Source: Cryptomeria japonica (taxonomy: Eukaryota; Streptophyta; Pinopsida; Cupressales; Cupressaceae). Taken from it: a DNA stretch of 64,000 bases. The position numbers and the translations under genes were made by a program. Shown here one piece after another: positions 34,559 through 45,055 of the stretch. The notes under the pieces were generated by a model, which searched no databases, was not told the origin of the DNA, and worked only from the letters and a program-made list of their open reading frames with translations. Position 1 is the stretch's first letter, and each line of letters begins with the position of its first letter. The DNA is taken from assembly GCF_030272615.1 (NCBI RefSeq), contig NC_081409.1, positions 204,845,864-204,909,863 on the forward strand, read 5' to 3'.

Positions 34559-37500
34559 TCAGTGGAGGCAACTGGTTAAAAATGGATTTGTACATTGTTC
34601 TGGCATCTGTGAGAGCGGCAGAGAGTGCATCCTTGAATTCTGAGCTGTAATATCAGCTAATAGTGAAATCAGTCTATCTAAATTGCTTCCCTTTGGCTGA
34701 GTGGATAAGGAGGTAGCCTTGTTGATCTGTTCTTGGACGGAGGACAAGTGTGGAATGAATAGGGTTTGAAGAGTCATAATGGCCATCCTTATTTTGTGCT
34801 CTTCATTCCTAAGTTCCAATTGTTGAGCCATGAGCATTTGTAACTTGGTATAGAAATTCTGAATAGAATTTGGCTCAGTGGTCAATTTATTTGATAGATC
34901 GGTGATCTCTTCCTCAATCACTTCTATTTTATTCTTGATATCTTTAATAAATAAAGAAAATGTACAAGGTTTCTGAAATAAATAAAGAATGTGCTTGAGA
35001 TGAGGGGACAACTCAGCAATGAATTTGATAAGTTTTACTTTACCAATAGCTATGGCTTTCTGTACCTCTGCAATCATTTTTGCAGTGAGCTCTTTGTCCT
35101 TCAATTTGCTCAGGTATTCAAATGCATCTACTCCCGATGTTTCTATTTTATTGAGTAGTTCATCTAGTTTAATATGGATGGCTGCATCTTTTGTCACTGT
35201 AGCTTTAGGTAGCATTTCTGTTAATAGTGCTTTGACCTTCTGAAGTACTTTGTTTTTCTTTTGTATAGCCATTTGTTTCTCTTGTTCTGCTTTGGCTTTG
35301 CATAGTTCACCGAATTCAATAAGTGCTTGCCCTTTTAATTTGGATATGTCTACATTCGGCAACACAATTGGTTTTGACAAATCTAACTTGAAACTATGCT
35401 TTTTAATTTTCTTCTCTTTAGAGGATGAGGCTTTCACCGGTTGAACTAATACAAGGGCTTGGGAGGCTTGTTCACCCTCGGTCGGTTGCTCGGTAGAGGC
35501 AACACTTTTATTAATTTCTTTAGCCTCAGATGTATCCTTTGGTGAATCCTTGCTCGGGGTCTCAGTTGTAACATTTTCAGTACTTGAAGGGGATTGAGAA
35601 GTTTGTTCCCTAGTGGCTTGAGAAGTAGCTTCTCCTTCTGTAGACTGGTGACCCTCTTTTCCTTGTTCAGTATCCTAAGGTGTCTCGGTTGCAACATGTT
35701 GACTTACCGAAGGATAGGACTTGAATTGTTCCAAAACTGACTCACTTGATACCAGTTTGGCATAAGCATTCCCTTCTATCATTTCCTGTTCCTGTTCCTC
35801 GGTATCCATGACATCCTCATCAAGTTGTATAGTTTCAGCGGGATCTTGCTCGACAATGTCCACTATTTCAACTTCTTCTTGCTCAATAGTACTCTTGATT
35901 CGAAAGATTTCTTGCCACTGTTCTTTTGTTTCCTTCTCTACTTCAATATAAAGGCCATTCATCAATTTTAGGGCTCTTTGCTTGACTAGGAAGTTTGTGT
36001 GGTAGTATTTCAGATGTTCACTTATCTCATCTACCGACATGTCTGGAAAGAGATGTACCAGACTTCTTTCTCTTATCTATTTTTCCGAGTCCATGGCATA
36101 TTTCCACCTATTATCAATATGCAAATACAATTCTTTTGGAAGAGAATTAGTTACTTCCAATGGGACCAATTGGAATTTCAGAAGAGTGCAGATTACAACT
36201 TCTTCTATTTGTCTCTTTTCTGCATCAAATCTGGAGTCATATTTTACATATCTAAAAGCTCCAAATCCACCATATTGTTTTAGACTATTGCAAAAATTAT
36301 CAACACTATGTACTTCTTCCTTTTTACTCTTAACAATCTGAAATTTACTTACGTCTTCAAATTCAGTGTCACTAGACTCTTTATTCAAAATGAGTCTCTG
36401 AGTAGATTTCTTATAAGTTTTTGTTACCTTAGGAACTGCAACATTTTTCTATTTCTTGCTCGGTGACACTGCAGATGATCTAGTGTTTGGGCACTTTACT
36501 GAAGGAGTCGGTGATACCTGTGATGTATCATGTTTCTTTATTTTCAAAATTTTCCCTTTTGGCAACTTGATGCTCAATATAATAGCTACTTCTTGGGCTT
36601 CAGGTTCCTCCTCGGTGATGGCTTGAATGCTCTTGACAAGAGTGGAGGAAGAACCTTCTCCAAATTTCTCCATTAATGCTTTAATCATTTTAGTAGCTTT
36701 CCTTGTAGCCTTTGGTACTACAATGCTCATCTTAACTTTTTCTTTGACTTCTTCATATGTACCGTATCTGATCTCGGTAGCGTGCCTTGGCAGTGCAAGA
36801 AAAGCATCTATCTACTGCTGTGTAATGTCAAAATCAATCTCATAACCCATAGGTGGCAAAGATTGAGTTCTTGGTTCTACCGCATTGACATAGCAGTAGT
36901 CAGTGTCCACTTCAAAACATATATCGTCCTTATATTTTTCCACTAATTGGGGTGGAATCCTGTGCCTGTTATGCATCTTTTCCTAAAACTTGCTAAAATA
37001 ATCATCCATAATCTCATTGAAGTTATCACCTAGCTATTTGATGAAGTCATTGATTTGATGGGTGATTGGTCGGTGTAGCTCCCAAACTACTTTACCGACT
37101 GATGGAAATAATTTCTCAAAGTAGAAAAACATGCATACCAAGAGTGATCCAAACTTCAGTGTGTTCGCCAAGTTGTTCTTCTTCGGCTTCCTTATGGTGT
37201 TGAGATTTTCAAACAGATTTTTCAACAATACTTCGCATAGATCAATCTTCATACCTTTCTTCACAATTTTATAAGCTAAATCAACAGCTGCACATGGTAC
37301 ACTATTTTCCCTTGCTGATTAGAAGAAACAATAACCTATGACTCTAATTACAAACTTCATCTTTGCATTTGTGACATTGTTCAGTTTTAAACCTCTGCAA
37401 TAAGATTCAACTCCAGTTAAAGTGATCAATTCCTTCTGTGAAATCATTTTCTGAGCTCGGGCATTGTTGAATATAGGGTAACCAGTGATCAAATGGATGA

Positions 37501-37888
37501 TTTCCTTAGTGATCTTGAATGGTTGCTCCTCTAACCACATAAAGTCATCATGAACTCTGCTCAAAACAAATTTAACCCATTGGGGTTTGAAGACTCGTGG
37601 GTAGGTTAGGGCTTCGGTCAATCCCTTAACTTTAATATGTTCAAACTTACTATCTAATTTTCCATCAGTACACAATTCATCATACATGTCCTTGATCTCT
37701 GTGTGACCTAGTTCCTCAACACGACACTTAGTGAAGAATCTGACATCCTCAACTAATAAAACCCTATCCAGAATGAGTGAAAATGCAGTTTTAACATCCG
37801 GTTCAGATGCTACTTTGGGAGGTAGTGAGCATTTCAGTGAGGGCTTCTCAATGTTTTCAACAATGGGTTTCTGAATCTTAGGAGCCAT
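34559..37888 (-). pseudogene. Large unknown frame of element E, about 1,110 codons
   Basis: One reading frame from ATG 37888 (MAPKIQKPIVEN) to stop 34559, broken by about seven in-frame stops: one TAA (about 37319) and the rest TAG (near 37031, 36975, 36812, 36449, 36077 and 35675). I recognise no domain. Residues 1-270 look globular (VELGHTEIKDMYDELC; ITKEIIHLITGYPIF) and faintly recall plant-mobile-domain-like folds, which I cannot confirm. The middle is Glu/Ser/Thr-rich and probably disordered. The C-terminal 290 residues (after VQPVKASSSKEKKIKKHS) are Lys/Leu/Glu-rich and helical, with coiled-coil character. It fills the place where pol would be. It may be an extra or captured gene carried by the element. 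Confidence 0.6.
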
Positions 37889-38440
37889 TTTGAACTTTGG
37901 ATAATCACTAATGGAAGAGCCTTAGGGTTTGAAAACTTTTAACCAGCAGGCGCTTTCCACTTAGTAAATGTAAAATAGATATTCACAACTGATATGATCA
38001 GTTAACTTGTTTGACAATGCATTGTGATTGATATAAATACCTCGAATTTTGCTTCAGAAGAGATTTGATCACCTTTGAATCACTTCGCTCTATTTTCTGA
38101 AAACTTGGTAAGTGTAAAATGACTGTGAAAAAGCTTTAAGTACACATTTTCCCTTATCCGGCTCTGTGCAGTTAGGTCAGAAAACATTAAATGCACTCGG
38201 TTCCACTAAACCGATTTACCTTCCTTTTTATGCTTTTATTGAGTAGCCAGACTTCCTGCTTTTACCGACTTGACAGGCTTCCTGCATTTACTGACTTGAC
38301 TAATGCTCCAAAAGACTTGATAAAATTTCAAACTTGCTAATGCATCTTAGCTATGCAGATTTTGAATTAAGTACATGATAAAATAGGAACTGTTAAGATT
38401 TTAACCTTGAGAGAATACAGTCCCTTCATACCTTTATTGA

Positions 38441-39796
38441 TTAATTTGGAATAGATGCACCTAACTCGATAGGTAAGGTGCTTTCTTCATTTGACATAAT
38501 TTTCTTCTTTTTCCAAATCATCTGGAGTTTGCCTTTAATTTCTTCAATATCTCCTCTAGGTTGATCTCTGCAATCTCTAGCCAAGTGTCCAACTTTGTGA
38601 CAATGAAAACATGCCATACCAGGATTTCTCCATGATCTTCGGTTGTTTATTCCAAACCTTATAAAACAGTTGGCACTTATGTGTCCATATCTTCCACAAC
38701 ATTCACACCATATCCTTGTATTATAATCCCATGGTACTGCAGTATACTGTCGGTTAAGATCTGTGTGAGTTCGGTAACCTCTAGTATTTGCTCGGTGTGC
38801 AGACCACATGTAGTTCTTCTGCTTAAACCAACACTTCTCAGTACTGTGTCCATATCTATTGCAGTTTTTAGAAAACCCTTTGAATTTTGCCTTCTGATAA
38901 TTGCTAGCAGACTTTGTCCTACATTAGTTAGATGTGTGACCATATTTATTGCAATTGTAACAATAACCATTGGACCTAGTGACATTCGGTTGCTTACCTT
39001 TTTTGATTTGGCACAAGTTGGTAGTATGTCCTTGTTTTCCACAGTAGTTGCAAATAGGCTTCTTTCATTTGATGTTCTTCTTATTTTCAACTTGCTTTGA
39101 TGATTCTCCTCTCTCGGTAGTGTGGATTCCCTTCTCGGTAGAGTCTTTTCCTTTGTAACCGAGTCCTGCAACTTTGTTGGGTCTTTTTGTATTCAATTGC
39201 TCACCTAACATCTTTGATGCTTCATAACTCTTCTTCAGTGTTTCTTTGGATTTCTTCTCAGTTTCGAGTTCACTGGTCAACCTTGATATTTCAAGTTTTA
39301 ATGCTTGATTCTCATCATCTTTCAGATTTGCTTCATGATGTGCATAACCCAATTGATCTGACAGATTTTGTTGAATTCCAGTCAACCTTGTGATTTCAAC
39401 ATTCTCTTCAGACACTAATGCCTCAAGCTGTTGTTTCTCTCTTTCTAAATCTCTTAATTTATCCTCGGCTGTCCTCAATGCATCAAGATTTTCAGTCATC
39501 TATGTGCTGAAATGTTCATGTTCTTTTTTCATTGCTTTTATCTGATCAGTCAGTGTTTAAATGTTCTTTTCTCTCAATTTTCCAATCATTTCTTCAGTCT
39601 CTTTAGATATATTGTTCTCAGATGATGTCTCAATTTGTTCCACCAGTTCTTGAGAGTCCTGCAAATCATTAGACAATCTTCTTCTAACTTTCAGAGATTT
39701 TTGCATTTGTTTCTGTATATCAGTAATCACTTGGTTAGCATGATCCAATTCATTTTGAAGATTCACAATTCTCTGAGATTGTTTATAGCCTTCCAT
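38441..39796 (-). pseudogene. gag-like protein of element E: coiled coil plus zinc-knuckle array
   Basis: Starts at ATG 39796 (MEGYKQSQRIVNLQNELDHA). The first 250 or so residues are heptad-rich (repeated Leu, Glu, Lys; e.g. LRDLEREKQQLEALVSEEN), predicting a long coiled coil. A run of CCHC knuckles follows, C-x2-C-x4-H-x4-C: CNYCGKQGHTTNLC (about 39050), CYNCNKYGHTSN-C (about 38960), NCNRYGHSTEKC lacking its first Cys (about 38860), CECCGRYGHISANC (about 38700) and CFHCHKVGHLARDC (about 38610). The frame is constant and is broken by about four stops (near 39557, 39500, 39064 and 38935). Knuckles bind retroelement RNA in gag proteins. Four to five knuckles is more than the usual one or two. 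Confidence 0.7.
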
Positions 39797-39837
39797 TGAT
39801 AAGATCTTTCTCTTTAGGCAGTTAAACCCTTTTCCAA

Positions 39838-39857
39838 GATTCAAGCTTTGATACCAA
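39838..39857 (-). other. Primer-binding site, element E
   Basis: Minus strand TTGGTATCAAAGC immediately follows the 5' LTR; close to the tRNA-iMet complement used by plant LTR elements. Confidence 0.8.
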
Positions 39858-39858
39858 T

Positions 39859-41050
39859 TGTTAGGCCCAATATGGAAAGCTAATGTATTGAGAGGGGAGG
39901 GGTGAATCAGTACTTCAAATCCTTTCTTCAACAATAACTTTACTGTTAAACATAAACTCAAAACTGCTATAACGTAATATAATGCTAAAACAAATAAATA
40001 AGAATCATACATGATTCACTCCATAACACATATATTTTGGTTATGCAGAAACTCCTTGTAAGAGAGAAAAACTGCAGTGGGGATGGCACCCACAACTTCA
40101 CTACTGCAATAATAAAGGTTGTTCGGTTAGAGCTACATGTTTAGCTATTTCTGATAGCTTACCCTATTAGGAGTATCAAGATCTTTAGATCTACCTTGCT
40201 AAAGGATTTTACAACACTTATTCTAAATGCTACACCTAGTTAAAGGCTTTACAATTTATAGACTTTATTAGAGTCTTTTACCCTGTTAAAGGTTTCTCTT
40301 ACAACTCAAACTATTACAATCAAAATCTTACAAAATATCTGCAACTTCACATTTGAAATGTTATAGCAGATTCTATGTGCTCAAAAAGAAATTACCTTGC
40401 TTATAGCATACCTCGGTAAATCATAAAATAACTTGGTAAACCTTTCTGTTTACTCTGTTCCTTGACTGTTCTCTGAAATCCTTCTTGGCGACCTATGTGT
40501 ATCTCTGTCAATCATAACAGTCATAACACTCTGTGTTTTCCCATGATTTTGCTTTTCACATATGTCTTGCTTCACACACATACACATATTTGATCCTCAA
40601 TTCATGCTGTATAAATAGATCTCTTGTGACGGTGATCTTGTTCATGCTTGGATCTTACAAACGTGATTCATTAAATGAATAACAATACAAAATAATTTCA
40701 TTGTATAGATGACCTCAAAATCATATAAAATCTATAAGTGCAATTTCCAATGTGTTAACAGTTTCTTGTTCCTCGATCTTTGTAACACGTTTCCCATATG
40801 TGTCTAGGTTCAATGAATCTGGTAACACGTTTCACTCGGTGTGTATCAACTCGGTATACCATCATTGTTGCTCGGTAGTCATAGAACGTTACTCGGTAGA
40901 CAACTCAGTGTATACTAAACTCTGTGACTTGTAACTTCTGTAATCGACTGCTCTGTGCTTACCGACTAAATATTTCGGTAGTAATAACCGACTAGAGTAT
41001 ATAGAGTGACTTTGGACATAAAACTAATGATAACTTAGTAAATAGTAATA
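39859..41050 (-). repeat. Element E 5' LTR
   Basis: 1,192 bp, adjacent to the primer site at 39838-39857. The right terminus reads GTAATA where the other LTR has GTAACA. A short frame reading into the interior from this LTR (MYDSYLFVLALYYV) is chance LTR sequence. Confidence 0.92.
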
Positions 41051-41881
41051 GACACAACTATGGGGTACGCATATATGTGGAGTCGAGGATGATGTGTCAC
41101 CAACACTGGATGCACTGCTACCATCAAGAGTAGGCTGAGCTACTGACGTAGCCTGAGAAACCAAAAGGCTACTCAAAGAGTGAATAGCCGATATGGTCCG
41201 TGAAGCCACCTCATAAATGATATCAGGATGCTAAACTGCAGGTGGGGGATCAATGGGAGGAGGGGGGACATATGGGCCTTGGACTACTCTAGCCGCCCCA
41301 GGTCTATTTTGGGGCATACCTAAACCTACACCCTGGAAAGGTTGGATGTCAAAGTAGTTCACATGTTTGTGTAAAACAAACTCAGCATACAATTTTTTTA
41401 TGAAATAGAAGGGGATATGAAGATTGTTGTTGGGTGGTTTGTTGAAAACCATCCACCAACGATCCCAAAAGTTTTTCACAATCTCATCATTTGTGCACCA
41501 TTTGATAGAAAGTTTTGTTTTTTTGAGATCTATGGGCTGACCGGTACGGGGATTGACAAACAATGAGGCGATTTCGGCTTTGGATATCTCAAGATCCTTG
41601 ATATCCTTATACAAAAAGCCATCTACATATTTTTCCTTCATAGAATCTCGCCACAAAAGGGCGGCATCGTGCTCCTCAGTCATGGTTTCCATACTTTTTA
41701 TGATCGACGTGAGAGGATCAAACAATGGGTTTAGACGAGGGATCCTACGATATACTTCTGCAATCCCTCTCAATTCATTCAAATTTTGTGCAATCAAATC
41801 TTTAATTGAGGGGGGGTTTGGCAAATGAGGGTTTGGTTGTTGCAGTTGTGGTTGGTCAGTGTTTTCATCGTTATCCCCCAT

Positions 41882-42225
41882 TATTAATCTAATTGAATGT
41901 AAACAATTAAATTTAGTTAACAAATTTAAACAATTAGGTATTTGATTTAAAAAAACCTAGTTTTCATGAAAAAACTCATATTTTCAATGAAAAATCAAAC
42001 AAACATTAACAAAAAATACAAAAAATGAATGAAAATGATTCAAAACGATAAAATTCTTACCTCTAAATCTATTTTTTAGCAATTTTTGGTCAAAACACCA
42101 TATATCGAATGGAACGAATATCGGATTTTGATGAATTCGCACGGCCCGTGAGTTAAAAATGACTCATGGGACTATCACTGTCAAAATATAAAAGTCTCAG
42201 AAAATCGGATATTCGATTTCTATAC
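41882..42225. repeat. 5' flank of the inner element's second gene, with palindromes
   Basis: Holds ATATCGAATGGAACGAATAT near 42100-42120 and AAATCGGATATTCGATTT near 42198-42215, degraded versions of the GGATATCC palindromes of the element ends. They lie about 110 bp apart, as do the pair at 25651-25797. A donor-like GTAAGA on the minus strand near 42060 suggests a non-coding first exon. Confidence 0.5.
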
Positions 42226-43450
42226 TTAAATTATTTTTAAATAACATATATAATATAATAATATATTATATAATATATTATTATATTATTATATTATATA
42301 ATCTGTATTGTATTATATTATATATATTATAATATAGTATAATATTATATTATATTATATATAATATAATATTATATTATATTTAATATAATATAATATA
42401 ATATAATATAATATAATATTGTATTATATTATAATATATAATATAATACAATACGTATTATATAATATAATATTATATAATATTATATATAATATAATAT
42501 TATATAATATTATATATAATATAATATTATATTATATTATAATATATTATATTATATTATTATAATATAATATAATATAATATTATATTATATTATATAT
42601 AATATTATATTTTAATATAATATATAATATAATATAATATAATATAATATTATATTATATTATATATAATATTATATTTTAATATAATATATAATATAAT
42701 ATAATATATAATATAATATAATATATTATATTATAATATATAATATAATATAATATAATATTATATAATATATAATACAATATAATATAATATAATATAA
42801 TATAATATAATATAATATAATATAATATAATATAATATAATATAATATAATATAATATAATATAATATAATATTATATATAATATTGTATTATATAATAT
42901 ATTATTATATTATAATATAATATAATATAATAATATATTATATAATACGTATTATATAATATATATAATGTAATAATATATTATATAATATATATCATAT
43001 AATAAATTATTATATTATATAATACGCATTGTATTATATTTTTTATATATATATAATATATAATATAATATATAATATAATATAATATAATATAATATAA
43101 TATTATATTATATATAATATTATATTATATATAATATTATATTATATAATATATAAAATAACATAATATTATATTATATTATATTATATATAATATTATA
43201 ATATATAATATAACATAATATTATAATATATAATATAACATAATATTATATTATATTATAATATAATAAAATATAATAATATATTATATAATACAATATA
43301 ATATAATATTATTATATTATAATATAATATAATATAATAATATATTATATAATACGTATTATATAATATATATAATGTAATAATATATTATATAATATAT
43401 TATTACATTATATATATTATATATTATACAATATGTAACATATAATATAT
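42226..43450. repeat. AT-only array (TATAATA/ATAATATA family)
   Basis: About 1.2 kb containing almost only A and T: tandem TAATA pentamers (longest run about 42780-42870) mixed with TATATTATA palindromes. Rare GTATT/TACGT words break it. It can form extensive cruciforms and is prone to assembly error. Confidence 0.95.
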
Positions 43451-43464
43451 TTTTTAAATTAAAA

Positions 43465-43510
43465 TTACAAATAAAAATCGTATATCCAATAAAATCGGAT
43501 ATCCGATTTG
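43465..43510 (-). repeat. Right end palindromes of the inner element
   Basis: On the minus strand AAATCGGATATCCGATTTTA is followed by TTGGATATACGATTTTTAT, matching the order and spacing of 22291-22340. This is the basis for pairing the two ends. Confidence 0.6.
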
Positions 43511-43648
43511 CATACGTAATTACCAGGCCAAGGTGTACTGACACCCAGGCCAAGCAAAAACTCAACACGGATTTTCGCATTTTTTGGCGAGTGAGGAAGG
43601 CTATTTTTTTCACATCGCCACTTTTTGGCCCCCCTTGATCCTACACTA

Positions 43649-43691
<43 letters not shown>

Positions 43692-43799
43692 TTCTTTTCC
43701 CAATCTCCCTCTCCCTCCCTCTCTGCATCCCCCCTCTCTCCTTCTCCCTCTCTCTCCCTGTCCATGCATCTCTCTCTCTCTCTCTCTCTCTCCTAGAAA
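43511..43799. repeat. Short unique DNA and (CT)n tract
   Basis: 43520-43560 carries CAGGCCAAG twice in close succession. 43651-43794 is a CT-rich tract like the one at 21005-21418. Open frames here are artefacts. Confidence 0.8.
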
Positions 43800-44375
43800 C
43801 CTGACCACTTGGATGCCCTTGCATTGACGGTTCGTTCCCACGACAAGCAGAACGAAAGATGCACTATTTTGCCACCTCTCACTGACAGTTTTTTATGCGA
43901 TAGAAAAAATATCAGCACAAGAAAAAAGGAATCGAGTTGCTCGAAACTGAGAGAGGATTTTTTAGGCAGCGACAACACGACCCCATTGGTTTACATAGAT
44001 CATCCATAAGTTCCACGGTCTTCGAGTTACGCGATGTCAAAGTTTGACCATTTTTTCCACTTTGAGCGCTCAAGGGAAAACATCGCTATGAGGTGGCTCG
44101 TAACGATTGAACTTCTTGGGGAGAAAGACAAGTGCACACCTAGGGTGAACATGGCCACCCGGATGTGCTCACGCTAACGGTTCATTCCCATGACAAGCAG
44201 AATGAAAGATGCACTATTTTGCCACCTCTCACTGACGGTTTTTGATGCGACAGAAAAAATATCACCACAAGAAAACAGAATCAAGTTGTTTGAAACCGAG
44301 AGAGGGATTTTTAGTCAGCAACAACATGACTCCACCAGTTCACATGGATTGTCCATAAGTGCTTCAACTCTTATT
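43800..44375. repeat. Diverged 360-bp satellite units (about 1.6 copies)
   Basis: Two successive segments share GACAAGCAGAA-GAAAGATGC, CACTATTTTGCCACCTCTCA and CTGAC-GTTTTT-ATGCGA about 360 bp apart (43838 and 44193). Between them are CAAAGTTTGACCATTTTTTC and GAGCGCTCAAGGGAAAACAT, matching the landmark region of the array at 28567-31520. They are clearly related but well diverged. Confidence 0.8.
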
Positions 44376-45055
44376 TTATAGGCGATTTGAATGAATAGGT
44401 GTGTCTCTTACCCTAAGGCCGACTTGTTATGGAATAAAATTTAAATGAAAACCTTACCTAAGGTGACTCATCCTTAGATAAATTTCAAATCTGCTCTGTG
44501 CACTCAAATCTTGCCTTAATTGGTTCTTGAAATGATGAACTTAATTCCATAAGCATGAGTTTAAGAAATAATAACTTCACTCCAATCTCTTCATGCATGA
44601 AGGACTCAAAGCAAATTTACTCAATCAAAATACACAATATCAACATTACCGATATTAGTACTTGGTTATACACAATATGAGCAATAGATAGTTTAAAAGC
44701 ATACGCCATATGAGTTACAAGTAATGAACAAATTGGATCACATTTCAAGACATATACACAATGAACAAATTTGATCACGTTTCAATAGCAAATAACTAAG
44801 TTTCGGGATTATCATGTTTCATATATATCAATGAACAAATTGGATCGAATATCAAGTTTCATATATATCAAAATGAACAATAATCATGTACATATCAAAA
44901 AATGGCATAGATGCCAAATCAATAATAATTACAAAAATGTGGCATGTGCCATGTTTGTCAAAGTCAATATATACATATACAAATGTCGAATATATAAAAA
45001 AATTGGTCCTTCAATGACCACAACTATAACTATATGTCTCTATCGATATCTATGA
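44376..45055. other. Spacer before the 3' end of the paralogous gene
   Basis: AT-rich; ATGAACAAATT-GATCA recurs at about 44726, 44762, 44831 and 44873. No gene seen. Confidence 0.5.

Larger units (their letters stand above)
33063..41050 (-). mobile_element. Retrotransposon E: complete LTR structure, no pol
   Basis: LTRs at 33063-34252 (3') and 39859-41050 (5') are near-identical and start TGTTAGGCCC on the plus strand. Target duplication GACAC lies at 33058-33062 and 41051-41055. Primer site: on the minus strand TTGGTATCAAAGCTTGAATC at about 39838-39857, like initiator tRNA-Met. Polypurine tract AAAAGGGGAGATTG at about 34253-34266. The 5.6-kb interior encodes a gag-like protein (38441-39796) and a large unknown frame (34559-37888), with no protease, integrase or reverse transcriptase motif. 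It therefore moved with enzymes supplied by another element. It lies within an exon of the gene at 31972-41881. Confidence 0.92.
31972..41881 (-). pseudogene. Multi-exon gene of the inner element, split by retrotransposon E
   Basis: Unidentified protein, paralogous to the gene at 45056-47937. It starts at ATG 41881 (MGDNDENTDQPQ). The first coding block runs to about 41090 with one in-frame TAG (about 41232), and contains FWDRWWMVFNKPPNNN and KLYAEFVLHKHVNYF. The frame enters LTR DNA at 41050 and resumes at 33062 (MCGHVRLGPDGQPIDP to about 32870). Smaller GT-AG exons follow near 32780-32690, 32577-32505, 32395-32300 and 32218-32130, and the last ends AAKRIDLIIH at stop 31972-31974. A possible non-coding first exon has a GTAAGA donor near 42060. 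The frame matches across the 5-bp target duplication, so the gene was coding when E arrived. Exon limits other than the first block are approximate. By position (convergent with a transposase-like gene, next to palindromic ends) it could be an accessory, end-binding protein; that is conjecture. Confidence 0.65.
22291..43510. mobile_element. Inner giant element (hypothesis): two convergent genes between palindrome/array ends
   Basis: The left end (22291) and right end (about 43465-43510, inverted) share two spaced palindromes of the ATCGGATATCCGATTTTAT type. Each end then has an inward array (satellite 22476-25650; AT array 42226-43450) closed by another set of the same palindromes (25651-25797; about 42115-42225). 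Within lie a plus-strand transposase-like gene (25980-27444), 360-bp satellites, and a minus-strand multi-exon gene (31972-41881) split by retrotransposon E. Two convergent genes with repeated subterminal motifs recall En/Spm or Mutator architecture in general terms. No clear target duplication was found, and the family is not identified. Confidence 0.45.

Noticed and set aside
38677-39171. 164-codon frame overlapping the zinc-knuckle region
   Set aside because: It is another frame of the gag-like gene; the knuckles are only in the other frame.
39557-40012. Protein starting within the LTR (MYDSYLFVLALYYV)
   Set aside because: The first 50 residues are LTR sequence and the same stretch opens at 33216 in the other LTR. 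The element's gag starts at ATG 39796.
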